From Alviniconcha marisindica (taxonomy: Eukaryota > Mollusca > Gastropoda > Provannidae): a stretch of 64,000 nucleotides of DNA. This document shows positions 46,316-53,075 of the stretch, in pieces; position 1 is the stretch's first letter, and every line of letters starts with the position of its first letter. The position numbers were made by a program, and so were the translations under genes. The notes under the pieces were generated by a model that had not been told where the DNA came from, did not search any database, and saw only the letters and a list, made by a program, of their open reading frames with translations. Location of the stretch: NCBI GenBank assembly GCA_018857735.1, contig JABMCL010001163.1, forward strand, positions 261,001 to 325,000, given 5' to 3'.

Positions 46316-48871
46316 ATCATTATAATGATGAATGTTGTTCAATAAGTATGACTATAGCCATGGCAACACATTGGCTGTTCAGTCTGTCTGACTAGCCATT
46401 GCAAAAACATTGGCTGATCCATTTATTCTGCTAGCCATGGCAGGTACATTGACATTTGCTTGGAGACTGTACGAAAGAGCTTTCAAACTTTGCATTATTA
46501 CTTCTGTTGCACATTACATGTTCATAGCATTTTTGATGACTTGTGAACATCTGTATGAATCATTTTGTGAACATCTGTATGAGTCATTAAGAGTTGTTCC
46601 TGGTCTCTTTTTTTGTTTTTTTTGTTTTTTTGTTCATTCGTTGTTGGATTTTTTAATTTTTGTTCTGCTATTCTGGGTTTGCTCCATATGTGTGAGTGTT
46701 CTGGCTTTCTCTTCTTTTTCTTCAGTTTCTTTTTTTTTTTTCAGGGGGGGAGGGGGGGGGGGGGGGGCAGAGGGAGGATGAAGATTACATGTCTATGAGA
46801 TAATTAGGTTTTATGTAAAAGTGACAGGCTGGCCGTAGAAACGCCCACTCTGTTCATTTTCTCGCACTGTGTATTTTTGTTTCAGATGTTGGAGCTGGCC
46901 AAACAGCCGCAGCGTGATGGTCAAGAAGTGCGGGGACTGACCGACTCCCTGGTCAGTCGGGAAGAAGAAGAGAGGCACCAGCGCATGGTCAGCGAGAATG
47001 AGCAACTCAAACGGCAGATTGCTGAGGTAAGTGATAGAAAGGTCCAGATGACAGTCTAAAATGTGACAGTAAGACAGTCGAGATGACAGTTGGACTTGCG
47101 ACAGTGAAACACTGGAGCTGACAACAACAGCAATATGTAACACTGTAACTTCTGAAAGAAGATTAAAACACACAAGAGGTTAAAAAGGATACTTATTTTT
47201 ATTAGGCAATACAAAAGACAGACAAATCTAGAGTGAAAACACCACTTTCGAGCAACAAAGAGACAGATAATGCACACTAACAAAGGATGATAGAAATGAA
47301 ATTCAGTCTACTTTGCTTTCTGTTGGTGGAGAGGTTTGGGGGGAGAACGCATGATGATAGGAATAAAATTTGGTCTGCTTGGTTCTCAGTTGGCCTGGAA
47401 ATTCTGGAGGAGACATTTTCTGCCCCAAAACATCTCCACAAACTGAAATCTAAGTAGATCAGATTTCATTCCTGTCATATTTGTTAGGGTATTATCTGTC
47501 TGTTCATTGCTTTAGAAAGGTGCTTGCACTGAAAAGTTGCAAAACAAATTATTGTCCTGTTAAAATGACTGTTCTGTGTAACCTTTTGTGTGTTTTAATC
47601 TCTCTTCAGAGGAGATGATGATTTCAAATGTGACAGTAAGAGAGAGGGGGTGGTAAGCTGACATGTAATGGTGGGATAGAGGAGATGACAAGTTGACAAG
47701 TGCCAACAGAGGAGGTGACATGTGACACTGAGACAGTAGGATGACAGGTTGACACATGACAGTGAGACAGTAGGATGACAGGTTGACACATGACAGTGAG
47801 ATAGTAGGATGACAAGCTGACACATGACATTGAGACAGCAGGATGACAAGCTGACATATGACACTGAGACAGTAGGATAACAAGCTGACACTTGACATTA
47901 AGACAGTAGAATGACAAGCTTACACATGACACTGAAACAGTAGGATGACAAGCTAATACATGACACTAAGACAGTAGGGTAACAAGCTGACACATGACAC
48001 TGAGACAGTAGGATGACAAGCTGACACATGACACTGAGACAGTAGGGTGACAAGGTGACACATGACACTGAGACAGTAGAATGACAAGCTGACACATGAC
48101 ACTGAGACAGTAAGGTGACAAGCTGACACATGACATTGAGACAGTAGGATGACAAACTGACACATGACACTGAGACAGTAGGATGACAAGCTGACACGTG
48201 ACACTGAGACAATAGGATGACAAGCTGAAATGTGATAGCGAGACAGAGGGGATGACAAAAAGAAATGTCGCAGAGAAAATAACAAGCTGAAAGGACTTTT
48301 TTTTTTTTTTTCATTAAAAGCTCTACTGTTGCCTTGTGCCAAATTTTTTGCATGTGCCTGTTTTTTTAGGGATGACTTTATATCAGAGAGGGAGGGGAAA
48401 AGATACTGGTTTTTAATGCCCAGCCAGCGATGTAGATTATTGGGAAGGGGGGTGGGAGTGATTCAGTAAAGTGTGTGGTGTTCAGTACTTACCTGTCAGA
48501 CTTGTAATTCCTTGAACATGTCCTTGAACATACAGATGGAAGACCGTGTCAAGGAGCTGAACAAACGCATACAGGTAAAGATGCAGCAGCAGAAAAACTC
48601 CACCCACAACACCGAGATAGATAACCTACCACCTCCCAGCACCACCGACACAACCACCACCACCACTACGGCCACCATCACCACCACAGTTTCCACAGCA
48701 CCAAAGTCTGCTTCACCAAAGCAGGATGGCACAACTGTTCAGCCAGTCACAAGGGTGCAGCTGGATGAAGGCATGGTTGCCACCGGCAACTATTCTGACC
48801 CTGTGCTGGCCAGATGGACCATGACGAGAAGCCCCAAGCCCTCTGCTTCTGCCCCTGAGCCATTTTGCTAA
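23995..48871 (+). CDS. GABBR1: Metabotropic GABA-B receptor subunit 1
   Basis: Eighteen coding exons give 868 residues with consistent phases. Layout: signal peptide about 1-19; Venus-flytrap ligand domain about 22-425 ([42 protein letters not shown]); seven membrane segments starting near 446, 488, 522, 561, 621, 660 and 687; cytoplasmic coiled coil about 727-775; a Thr/Pro/Ser-rich tail. Ligand contacts known from mammalian GABBR1 appear kept: Ser102, Ser125, His142, Tyr251, Glu322 and Trp37. These positions and motifs separate it from subunit 2, which does not bind GABA. By family knowledge it pairs with subunit 2 through the coiled coil and signals through Gi/o at the plasma membrane. No sushi domains precede the start, so it resembles the 1b form. 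No RSRR-type retention motif is seen after the coiled coil, although RNRQRR lies in the first intracellular loop. Confidence 0.96.
24330..24435. repeat. Two short echoes of GABBR1 exon 1
   Basis: CACTGACATTCTCAG and CCGCCCAACTAACAACC (about 24335-24372) echo exon 1 ACTGACATCCTGCCCAACTACCG. CTGAACATGGTCAACCCAAAT (about 24398) echoes CTGGACATGGTCAACAACCAAA. Short and degenerate. Confidence 0.45.
24435..24723. repeat. Long inverted repeat (hairpin) in GABBR1 intron 1
   Basis: Arms of about 135 bp are reverse complementary with a short loop near 24570-24585: CATGGACTATTC against GAATGGTCCATG at the ends, and GTTATTCTTAGTGAGCTAGG against CCTAGTTTGTTAAGAATAAC inside. This sequence is unrelated to the element at 11706. 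Confidence 0.8.
24810..25589. repeat. Junction array: acceptor plus start of GABBR1 exon 2
   Basis: The true junction reads TGTGTTGCAG then TGTATGCCAGGACTGGGCACCAAGG. Units from 24810 to about 25180 read TGTGTTGTAG, TGTATGCCAGGTGTTCAGACC and AAGGTGCTGTGTTAAC, about eight copies. From 25180 a shortened 20-25-bp unit (TTAACTGTGTGTTGCAGTGT) repeats up to the exon. Confidence 0.85.
25590..25724 (+). CDS. GABBR1: GABBR1 exon 2
   Basis: 45 codons, acceptor GTGTTGCAG, donor GTCAGT, phase 0 on both sides. Encodes [21 protein letters not shown] then [15 protein letters not shown]; the first Ser of CSS (residue 102) matches the GABA-carboxylate contact. A GT/CA-rich tract (25728-25975) follows the donor directly. 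Confidence 0.95.
25728..25976. repeat. (GT)n with GCAT interruptions
   Basis: Nearly 250 bp of GT-rich repeat directly after the exon 2 donor, with a G10 run near 25931. Confidence 0.95.
26236..26406 (+). CDS. GABBR1: GABBR1 exon 3
   Basis: 57 codons, acceptor AATTTCAG, donor GTCAGT. Encodes [19 protein letters not shown] then [15 protein letters not shown]. Ser125 and His142 match ligand contacts. Ala124 replaces a Ser of mammalian SYGSSSP. Confidence 0.95.
26750..27775. repeat. Junction array: acceptor plus first half of GABBR1 exon 4
   Basis: Copies near 26755, 27090, 27175, 27250, 27330, 27420, 27510, 27600 and 27690, mostly 75-95 bp apart. Each has CTTGCAG, ACAATTGAAGATCT-like sequence, then GAAAGAAGCAGGAATAGA and ATTGCTGTTTG. 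The most distant copy (26757) still reads TIEDLEK after a good acceptor before hitting a stop. Confidence 0.9.
26901..27060. mobile_element. Fold-back element, copy 2 (short)
   Basis: AAGATCCAAACACACAAAAGG on the left and CCTTTTATATGG on the right, with GATTTTAATAGG matched by CCTAAAAAATC. It sits inside the exon 4 array, between its first two copies. Confidence 0.7.
27776..27877 (+). CDS. GABBR1: GABBR1 exon 4
   Basis: 34 codons, acceptor GCTTGCAG, donor GTAAAG. Encodes [20 protein letters not shown] then [14 protein letters not shown]. The upstream intron carries about nine decayed copies of its first half. Confidence 0.95.
27890..28715. repeat. 20-bp minisatellite
   Basis: About 40 copies of TTGTGTAGTGGGACCTTGTG with variants fill intron 4 almost from the donor. 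No similarity to exon 4 or 5 edges. Confidence 0.93.
28933..28998 (+). CDS. GABBR1: GABBR1 exon 5
   Basis: 22 codons, acceptor TTGTTGCAG, donor GTGAGT. Encodes [18 protein letters not shown] then VFCQ, a near-invariant strand and helix of the subunit 1 flytrap domain. Confidence 0.95.
29160..29351 (+). CDS. GABBR1: GABBR1 exon 6
   Basis: 64 codons, acceptor TACCCCCAG, donor GTGAAT followed at once by a long G tract. Encodes [20 protein letters not shown] with Tyr251 (ligand contact), a glycosylation site NCT, and [11 protein letters not shown] at its end. Confidence 0.95.
29352..29945. repeat. Junction array: end of GABBR1 exon 6 plus donor, with G tracts
   Basis: The exon ends AGGAGCCCACCATGACTGAC then GTTGGCATG and donor GTGAAT. 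Copies near 29449, 29526, 29606 and 29907 read AGGAGCCCACCATGA-TGATG then TTGGCATGGTGAGATCATG. Between copies lie G runs of 9 to about 25. Confidence 0.9.
30258..30397 (+). CDS. GABBR1: GABBR1 exon 7
   Basis: 140 bases, acceptor GATGTTGCAG, exit phase 2. Encodes [20 protein letters not shown] with Glu322 (amino-group contact). The donor is assigned at GTCAGC because that phase alone joins exon 8 in frame. Confidence 0.88.
30405..30578. repeat. Minisatellite, left part of a split array
   Basis: 35-38-bp units of CCCCTGACCAAA plus CCACCCTCATTGTATGAGATCAT. The array stops at a LINE insertion and resumes at 33735. Confidence 0.88.
31044..33220. mobile_element. TTAA-flanked DNA transposon (Kolobok- or piggyBac-like) inside the LINE
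   Basis: TTAA at 31044-31047 and again at 33217-33220. Inside them the ends are imperfect inverted repeats: AGGACAAGTCCAAGG at left and, reverse-complemented, AGTAAAAGTCCATGG at right. The body is 2169 bp. Removing it with one TTAA makes the LINE reading frame continuous, so the insertion boundaries are well fixed. It carries a damaged THAP-like domain on the minus strand. TTAA targets and THAP domains together are known for Kolobok; piggyBac also uses TTAA. No full transposase is seen. Confidence 0.78.
32680..32935 (-). pseudogene. THAP-like zinc-binding domain remnant
   Basis: On the minus strand PTCIAAN runs into TGA where the second Cys is expected. After a frame change [20 protein letters not shown] and [13 protein letters not shown] follow. 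The order C..C, H-x-FP, W, LCSxHF is the THAP signature; the stop and frameshift make it non-functional. Confidence 0.6.
33735..34400. repeat. Minisatellite, right part of the split array
   Basis: Resumes TATGAGATCATCCCCTGACC, then about 17 units of ACAACCCCCTGACCAAATCT plus GCCCTCATTGTATGAG. A short foreign block at 34143-34202 (GTAAGTAAGTAACTTGGTG, TTATGCCCAGTCAGCCAG) is also found near 54965 and, inverted, near 1855. Confidence 0.88.
34430..34935 (+). mobile_element. LINE 3' fragment with C-terminal CCHC-type motif
   Basis: An open frame to 34838 encodes [20 protein letters not shown], then [16 protein letters not shown] (C-x-C-x7-H-x4-C) and [10 protein letters not shown]. This is typical of the C-terminus of Jockey/I/Nimb-type non-LTR elements. 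A short 3' UTR ends in ATTGATTGA about 15 bp before the GABBR1 exon 8 polypyrimidine region. The frame is intact over this portion but 5'-truncated. Confidence 0.75.
34948..35053 (+). CDS. GABBR1: GABBR1 exon 8
   Basis: 106 bases, acceptor TCTGTCCAG, donor GTAGGT. Encodes [20 protein letters not shown] then [15 protein letters not shown]. It lies right after a LINE 3' end. Confidence 0.94.
35100..35580. other. GABBR1 intron 8, no element recognised
   Basis: Contains a C-rich tract with a C27-type run near 35290-35320 and AT-rich sequence. Nothing coding. Confidence 0.5.
35573..35676. repeat. (GT)n microsatellite before GABBR1 exon 9
   Basis: About 100 bp of GT ending in TGTTCCAG, so the repeat forms the sequence immediately upstream of the acceptor. 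Confidence 0.95.
35680..35743 (+). CDS. GABBR1: GABBR1 exon 9
   Basis: 64 bases, acceptor TGTTCCAG after about 100 bp of GT repeat, donor GTGAGC, exit phase 1. Encodes [20 protein letters not shown], the SSQGDRIA strand typical of invertebrate subunit 1. Confidence 0.95.
35790..37215. repeat. Minisatellite filling GABBR1 intron 9
   Basis: Units of about 50-60 bp: GGCTTCATGCCACACCAGTA, CTGTAGAATCTGCCAT and AACCATGTACAA, homogeneous from 36480 to 37140 and degenerate before. No convincing similarity to exons 9 or 10. Confidence 0.9.
37430..37507 (+). CDS. GABBR1: GABBR1 exon 10
   Basis: 78 bases, acceptor GTGCTGCAG, donor GTGAGA, phase 1 on both sides. Encodes [20 protein letters not shown] then TDKWIG, the end of the flytrap domain. 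Confidence 0.95.
37755..38366. repeat. Junction array: acceptor plus 56 bases of GABBR1 exon 11
   Basis: Six upstream copies with acceptor positions near 37840, 37930, 38019, 38106, 38193 and 38279, then the real one at 38366; spacing is 86-90, most often 87. Each copy has GGTTCATCCTGTTACAATGG, TTACAG, GGGGAAAGCCTCCAC, then CCATACCCTGATGATGAAACAC. Because 87 is a multiple of three, several copies read through in the exon frame. Confidence 0.93.
38367..38517 (+). CDS. GABBR1: GABBR1 exon 11 (linker and TM1)
   Basis: 151 bases, acceptor GGTTTCAG, donor GTTGGT, exit phase 2. Encodes [18 protein letters not shown] linker, then membrane segment 1 (about residues 446-468) and the basic loop YRNRQRR. 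The linker half is tandemly repeated upstream. Confidence 0.93.
38598..38712. repeat. GT and CT microsatellites in GABBR1 intron 11
   Basis: (GT)n with GC variants, then about 35 bp of (CT)n. Confidence 0.9.
39300..39530. repeat. Direct repeat, left copy
   Basis: GACCTGTTTTTGTCATA, GGGTTAGACAGAAAT, AACATGATTCAGCCATATTTT and ATTAAACAAGTTTTGACAGG are repeated in order at 40645-40862 with high identity. The two copies flank a 1.1-kb block. Confidence 0.88.
39531..40644. mobile_element. 1.1-kb block of different composition between direct repeats
   Basis: CpG-richer than its flanks from about 40040. The segment starting CTTTTAGGGATCACTTCAAAAG (40025) recurs at 43465-43590, so part of it is dispersed. 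It includes a tandem duplication of about 140 bp (40298-40440 and 40447-40565) with GGGATTTGACAGCTAACGTC. No conserved protein recognised. Confidence 0.5.
40645..40862. repeat. Direct repeat, right copy
   Basis: Partner of 39300-39530; see there. Confidence 0.88.
40960..41345 (+). mobile_element. SINE family 1, 5'-truncated
   Basis: Starts within the body (TTTCAGTATCCATTCCACC) and continues through GTAAAAGATCCTAGTCATTC, GCAGCAGTTTCATGTTGCACC and TCACTCATTCAGAATCACATG. No tRNA-like head. Confidence 0.8.
41360..41660. repeat. Dispersed repeat, partner of 6640-7010
   Basis: ACAACAACAAAGACCTGAGT, ACATGGCATGTGTGTAAATAC and GGGTACATAAACTCCACCAG match the earlier copy in order. Confidence 0.5.
41724..41856 (+). 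CDS. GABBR1: GABBR1 exon 12 (TM2)
   Basis: 133 bases. The acceptor is taken as GTTTGTCAG at 41723; the alternative CCCAG at 41742 breaks the frame. Encodes [19 protein letters not shown] and [17 protein letters not shown]; this Cys is the one expected to bond with extracellular loop 2. Donor GTAAGG. Confidence 0.93.
41857..42760. repeat. Junction array: end of GABBR1 exon 12 plus donor
   Basis: The exon ends CTACCCCTATGTCTGCCAG then GTAAGGTC. About 18 units of 43-50 bp follow: TCTACCCTATGTTTGCCAG or CGG, GTAAGGTCATAGCTGTGTCTGTG. Many copies keep a near-perfect donor CAG|GTAAGG. Confidence 0.93.
42770..43286. repeat. Junction-like array: acceptor of GABBR1 exon 13
   Basis: About ten units of 36-45 bp such as CATGCTGTGTTTCATGTTGT ACAG GTGTGGTTGTGT. 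The real junction is TTTGTACAG then GTGCGAGCATGGGT, so each unit repeats TGTACAG|GTG but little more of the exon. Confidence 0.7.
43287..43394 (+). CDS. GABBR1: GABBR1 exon 13 (TM3)
   Basis: 36 codons, acceptor TTTGTACAG, donor GTAACG. Encodes [20 protein letters not shown] then IWTVHQ and a basic loop. Confidence 0.95.
43460..43600. repeat. Dispersed segment shared with 40020-40160
   Basis: CTTTTAGGGATCACTTCAAAAG, GGGAACACTGACAGGACTGT and GCTTCTGAGCACAGCTGA correspond to 40025-40145. Confidence 0.8.
43605..44047. repeat. Junction array: acceptor plus start of GABBR1 exon 14
   Basis: About ten units of 40-58 bp: CCCCTTCCAG, GGTGTTCAGATCTGGGAGCTG and TAGCATAACCTTG. The exon starts AGTGTTCAGATCTGGGAGCTG then TACACAG. 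Each decoy diverges at TAG, so splicing into one would give VQIWEL and a stop. Confidence 0.94.
44048..44252 (+). CDS. GABBR1: GABBR1 exon 14 (TM4 and loop 2)
   Basis: 205 bases, acceptor GTCTTCCAG, donor GTAAGT, exit phase 1. Encodes membrane segment 4, [20 protein letters not shown] and [15 protein letters not shown]; the loop-2 Cys (EHC) is present. Confidence 0.95.
44645..44772 (+). CDS. GABBR1: GABBR1 exon 15 (TM5 and loop 3)
   Basis: 128 bases, acceptor AATCTCCAG, donor GTAAGT. Encodes [20 protein letters not shown] then [20 protein letters not shown]. Confidence 0.96.
44773..45110. other. Start of GABBR1 intron 15, nothing recognised
   Basis: Unique-looking sequence with no exon or element similarity found. 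Confidence 0.4.
45110..45942. repeat. Junction array: acceptor plus start of GABBR1 exon 16
   Basis: About 17 units of 45-55 bp: GTTTGTGGTTGCAG, GTGCTGTGTGTGATCACTGCC, TGTGTGATACCAAGT. The exon begins GTGCTGTGTGTGATCACTGCC then CCAATC. Most units keep both the acceptor and the first 21 exon bases exactly. Confidence 0.95.
45943..46071 (+). CDS. GABBR1: GABBR1 exon 16 (TM6-TM7)
   Basis: 43 codons, acceptor GTGGTTGCAG, donor GTCAGC. Encodes [20 protein letters not shown] then [20 protein letters not shown] and VPK. The preceding intron ends in about 17 decoys of this junction. Confidence 0.95.
46143..46313. repeat. (CA)n microsatellite in GABBR1 intron 16
   Basis: About 170 bp of CA with small interruptions; a G-rich tract lies at 46745-46770. 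Confidence 0.95.
46886..47026 (+). CDS. GABBR1: GABBR1 exon 17 (coiled coil start)
   Basis: 47 codons, acceptor TTTGTTTCAG, donor GTAAGT. Encodes [20 protein letters not shown], the start of the heterodimerising coiled coil. Confidence 0.93.
47155..47605. mobile_element. Fold-back element, copy 3, in GABBR1 intron 17
   Basis: Left AGAAGATTAAAACACACAAGAGG, right CCTTTTGTGTGTTTTAATCTCTCTTC. Inner sequence AGACAGATAATGCACACTAACAAAGG faces TGTTAGGGTATTATCTGTC, so the arms are long and imperfect. Confidence 0.75.
47620..48255. repeat. 34-bp minisatellite in GABBR1 intron 17
   Basis: About 17 copies of GGATGACAAGCTGACACATG plus ACACTGAGACAGTA. Related GACAG-rich sequence begins just after the exon 17 donor (47040-47120). 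Confidence 0.93.
48536..48871 (+). CDS. GABBR1: GABBR1 exon 18 (C-terminal tail, stop)
   Basis: 112 codons including TAA, acceptor [22 protein letters not shown] completes the coiled coil, followed by a Gln run, about eleven Thr in a low-complexity stretch and a Pro/Ser tail. The tail shows no resemblance to vertebrate tails that I can see. Confidence 0.9.
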   Translation: MEDRVKELNKRIQVKMQQQKNSTHNTEIDNLPPPSTTDTTTTTTTATITTTVSTAPKSASPKQDGTTVQPVTRVQLDEGMVATGNYSDPVLARWTMTRSPKPSASAPEPFC

Positions 48872-49019
48872 GCATGTCACTTCGAAGCCTTCATCCAGAG
48901 GTGACCCTGTGCAGTTGGCAGGATGTTAGACTCCGAAACCTAACCCCCCATCGAAGCTGGTCACCCAGCTGGTTGGTAGCCCAATGCAACCAATATTAAT
49001 ATAACAATATAATAATAAT

Positions 49020-49025
49020 AATAAA
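49020..49025 (+). terminator. Candidate GABBR1 polyadenylation signal
   Basis: AATAAA about 150 bp after the stop codon, at the end of an (ATA)n run. Confidence 0.5.
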
Positions 49026-49244
49026 GGATGGTAGGAATAGTTGTAGCATCCCCACTCTGTGCACACCGTACAGGGTTTGCACAAGAAGGCTAGAACCTGG
49101 TCGCTGATGCAGCTCAGGTAACTCAGCACCACAAATGACTTGTGGTCAGTTCTTGTCCAAACTTTTACTCTCTTGCTGGTCTGATCTGACCAGGTACAAG
49201 TCTGATTTAAAAAAAACACTGTTTGTCAACTTCAGCTGTGTTGT

Positions 49245-49470
49245 TGTTTTGATGCGTTTATCTGCTGCGATGTTGTTATGTTGACCTGCTGTGGTGTTGT
49301 GTTGACCTAGTGTGATGTTGAGTGTGTTGACCTACTGTGGTGGTGTTATGTTGACCTAGTGTGATGTCAAATCTGTTGAACTGATGTGGTGGTGTTGTGT
49401 TGACCTGCTGTGGTGTTGTTGTGTTGACCTAGTGTGATGTTGAATGTGTTGAACTGATGTGGTGTACACA
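49245..49470. repeat. Degenerate tandem repeat
   Basis: TTGACCTGCTGTGGTGTTG and TTGACCTAGTGTGATGTTGA alternate about nine times. Confidence 0.8.
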
Positions 49471-49559
49471 AAACGAAGATGCTGCAGATTGCATTGTTCA
49501 GACTGTTCTCATTGTCTGAGGATGCTACAGGTTCCGTTCTCCTGTTCCTGTTCTGTCAA

Positions 49560-50760
49560 CCTAATGATTTTGAAATCCACAAGGTTTTGACTCTTTTGAT
49601 GTTAAAACTCCCAATGTCATTTTGTGTTCAGATGTCCCAGTGTCATTTGATATTTAGAAGTTCCTATACCACTTGATATTTCACCTTGAGATGACCCTGT
49701 GTGATTGACAGGATGTTAAAATCCCAAAATTAGCTCACTTGATGTTTAAAAGTCCCAGTATCATTTGATGTTAGAATTCCCACTGACACTTTGATGTATG
49801 AAAGTCCCATTGTCACCTGGTGTCCAGAAGTTCTTTTGTCACTTATTGTCCTAATGTCCGGAAGTCCCATCATCACTTGATGTCCTGATGTCCAGAAGTC
49901 CCATTTTCACCAGATATTCAGAAGTCCCACTGTCACTTGAAGCTGTGATTAGGGATAGTTCAGTGGTTAGAGCGCCAGACTCATGACTGAAAGGTCGTGG
50001 GTTCAAGTCCCTGTAGGAGCAGCAGAATTTTCTTCTCCTGGGTCAGTTTTCTGTGCTGACTCTTATTTTGGTATTCGTTCCACCCCTGTGTTACCACAGT
50101 AGCACATAAAAGATTCCAGTCATTCTGCCAAAAGTGCAGGTGGCAGGTTACAGCAAAACATGCATGCACCTTAAGTATGTGGCTTTGCATGAAGTAACAT
50201 GGTGCATGGTTGTATGATGTACACAGAACATGCCGAGACAGCAGCAGTTTCGCGTGGCACCAGCCATGCCAGCGCTGTAAGTACACCACTTTGGTGGATA
50301 TTCAAAAACGTGCAATAAAAAGCTAGTCACTCGTGTAGAATCACATGCAAGCGCATTGAGACTGCTTGAGAGCGGAGAATAGTGCTATATAAAATCAACA
50401 ACAACAAGTTCAGAAATCCCATTGCCACTTGGTTGTCTGATGTCCAGAAGTCCATTTGTTTCTTGATGTCCAAATGTCCCATTGTCACTTGATGTCCAGA
50501 AGTCCATTTGTCCCTAGATGTCCCATTGTCGCTTGATGTCCCACTATTACTTTATGCCATCTCAAGTCCCAGTGTTATATCATGGCTAGTCATCCATTGC
50601 CCCTGAGTCAGATCTTGATGTCCTGAAGTCCCACTATTACTTTATGCCATCTCAAGTCCCAGTGTTATGTCATGGCTAGTCATCCATTGCCCCTGAGTCA
50701 GATCTTGATGTACTGAAGTCCTGAGGCCTGTGGGTTGGACTCTGCAGCCCCAGCATCACA
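49560..50760. repeat. Degenerate 25-35-bp minisatellite split by a SINE
   Basis: CAGAAGTCCCATTGTCACTTGATGTC units on both sides of the SINE, plus a clean duplication of about 77 bp at 50550-50705 (CATCTCAAGTCCCAGTGTTAT). Confidence 0.8.
49945..50410 (+). mobile_element. SINE family 1, full-length copy
   Basis: Box A ATAGTTCAGTGGTTAGAGC, box B GGGTTCAAGTCCC, full body, 3' end TAGTGCTATATAAAATCAAC with a CAACAACAA tail. It splits a GAAGTCCCATTGTCACTTG repeat (49560-49940 and 50405-50760). Confidence 0.9.
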
Positions 50761-50779
50761 AAGTAGGATGCTGATGTGT

Positions 50780-51900
50780 CCTAGTCCCAAGGTTGCTGAG
50801 TAAGACTGATGCATTGAAGTCACAGCATTATTAAACTTTACTGTGTTTCATGTACTGAGGTCCCAGTGTCGCTGAATAAGACTATTCGCTGCGTAAGATT
50901 TTGTTTTATTGAAGTCCCATTGTCAATGCATAGGTCTTTGATGTATTGAAGTCCCATTGACACCGAGTAGGACTTTGATGTACTCAAGTCCCATTGTCTC
51001 TCAGCAGGACAGTGTTTGGTGTTTTGAAGCCTTGTGAATGAGGCATTGAAGCTTCAACTTTACTGAGTAGACGTATTGAAACTGCAGTCACTAATCAGGC
51101 GTATCAAAGCCTCATTGCTCCTGTGCAGGATCATATTTAACATACATGCTCAAACTTCAGTTCCTGTCTGTGTTCAGTATGCTGAAGCCTCAATCACCGA
51201 GCAGGACTATGTTTGATGTATTGAAGCCTCTGTGACTGAGTAGGACTGTGTTTGGTGTACTGAAGCCTCAATCACCAAGCAGGACTGTGGTTGATGTATT
51301 GAATGAAGCCTCTGTGACTGAGTAGGACTGTGTTTGGTGTACTGAAGCCTCAATCACCAAGCAGGACTGTGGTTGATGTATTGAAGCCTCTGTGACTGAG
51401 TAGGACTGTGTTTGGTGTACTGAAGCCTCAATCACCAAGCAGGACCGTGTTTGATGTATTGAAGCCTCTGTGACTGAGTAGGACTGTGTTTGGTGTACTG
51501 AAGTCTCAATCACCAAGCAGGACCGTGTTTGATGTATTGAATGAAGCCTCTGTGACTGAGTAGGACTGTGTTTGGTGTACTGAAGGCTCAATCACTAAGC
51601 AGGACTGTGTTTGATGTATTGAAGCCTCTGTGACTGAGTAGGACTGTGTTTGGTGTACTGAAGCCTCAGTCACTAAGCAGGACTGTGATATATATTGAAG
51701 CCTCAGTGTTACTGAGTAGGACTGTGTTTTTTTGTATTGAAACCTCAGTTTCTGAGCAGGACTGTGATGTATTGAAGCTTCAGTGTTACTGAGTAGGACT
51801 GTGTTTTTTGTATTGAAACCTCAGTTTCTGAGCAGGACTGTGATGTATTGAAGCTTCTGTGTTACTGAGTAGGACTGTGCTTGATGCACTAAAGTCTCAG
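50780..51900. repeat. Minisatellite, unit about 72-76 bp in its core
   Basis: Core (51140-51680) repeats GTGTACTGAAGCCTCAATCACC, AAGCAGGACTGTG, TTGATGTATTGAAGCCTCTG and TGACTGAGTAGGACTGTG. Older, simpler relatives flank it. Confidence 0.9.
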
Positions 51901-51904
51901 TCAC

Positions 51905-52245
51905 GGTAAGTAAGTAAACATGGTGCTTAACGTCCACAGAAACCGTATGGCTTATTAGGGAGGGGGAGAAGGGGGGGGGGGGGGGAAAGGGGTATGGAGG
52001 TGGGGGGAGAGGGAGATTATATACCTATCGCTACACTGTCACCACCGGAATGACTTCTGCATTAAGATGGGCAGCAAAGAGAGCCATTTTAATGTTTCAT
52101 AGGAAGTGACGGACAAAGTCACAAGACAGTGTCCACAAACCACAACCTTTTTTGAAGAGAAAGGAGAGCCAAAGCGGTATCGAACCGAGGTCCTTCCGCT
52201 TACCAGCCTAACGCCTTACCGCTAGGCCAAACCGGCTCACTTCTC
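51905..52245 (-). mobile_element. SINE family 2, full-length, minus strand
   Basis: Reverse complement begins with a tRNA-like head (box A TGGCCTAGCGGTAAGGCG, box B GGTTCGATACC). It continues through GTTTGTGGACACTGTCTTGTG and CATCTTAATGCAGAAGTCATT-like sequence, a C/T-rich stretch, CCCTAATAAGCCATACGG, and a (TTAC)n tail. Fragments at 13683, 18650, 56030, 57720 and 58440. Confidence 0.88.
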
Positions 52246-52879
52246 AGTCACGGAGCAGGATTATTTGCTAAGTACCGAGTTATATGATTTCCAAATTTTG
52301 AATAGCAAAACACTGCTGTCTGTGTTTCTGTTTTATAAAAATGCAGCAACACAAAAAACGTAGGGGTTTGCTCTTTGGCAAACCAAACACACGAGCATGT
52401 CCATGCCCCTAAAGCATTTGCATCTTTGAGTGTGCGGTTGTGATTATGTCTCTGGACAGTATTGTCTATGAAATGTATTTGTGGTCTTGTACTTTTAATG
52501 ATATGACTTTTTGTTTCCATGATGGTCAAGAGCGAGAGGATTGTCTGATGGTGTGTGCCTACAGGGGGCGAAATCAAACTCTGAGTGTTGTGTGGTGTGA
52601 AGCATCTGTTTTGAGATTCACAAAATGTGGGAAATCCCCAGCATCTGTCAAATCAGCGCATGGGTTCACTGTCAGAGGTAGTGCGGTTTAAGCTGCTGAT
52701 CAAAAGTTACTGTTGTGGTGACATAGGTACGGTCTACAACTGTGCTTCAAGACAAAATAAAACATTTGGTTGACATGATCATGGGCTGCAACAATACTTC
52801 AAGACACGATTTATAATCGGTTTCTAATGTTTTATGACAAGCCAACTGTGACGGTATGATCAGTTTTTAATGTTTTATG

Positions 52880-53075
52880 ACATGACATGATGAGAGCAAT
52901 GTATATGGTAGCTTTGCTGACTATAAGATTGAATTGAGAGCAATGCATTATGGACTGGGTAGCTTTGCTAATAACATGATTGAATTGAGAGCAATGTATT
53001 ATGGACTGGGTAGCTTTGCTGTTTGTCAAAATTAACTGAAAGCAATGTATTATGGACTGGGTAGCTTTGTTGATT
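52880..53075. repeat. About 58-bp tandem repeat, four copies
   Basis: AGAGCAATGTATTATGGACTGG plus GTAGCTTTGCTGA repeats with small changes. 53290-53800 is a looser ATACATTGTGTC repeat. Confidence 0.85.

Noticed and set aside
24058..48871. Assignment to GABA-B subunit 2
   Set aside because: [22 protein letters not shown] and the ligand-contact residues fit subunit 1; subunit 2 lacks these.
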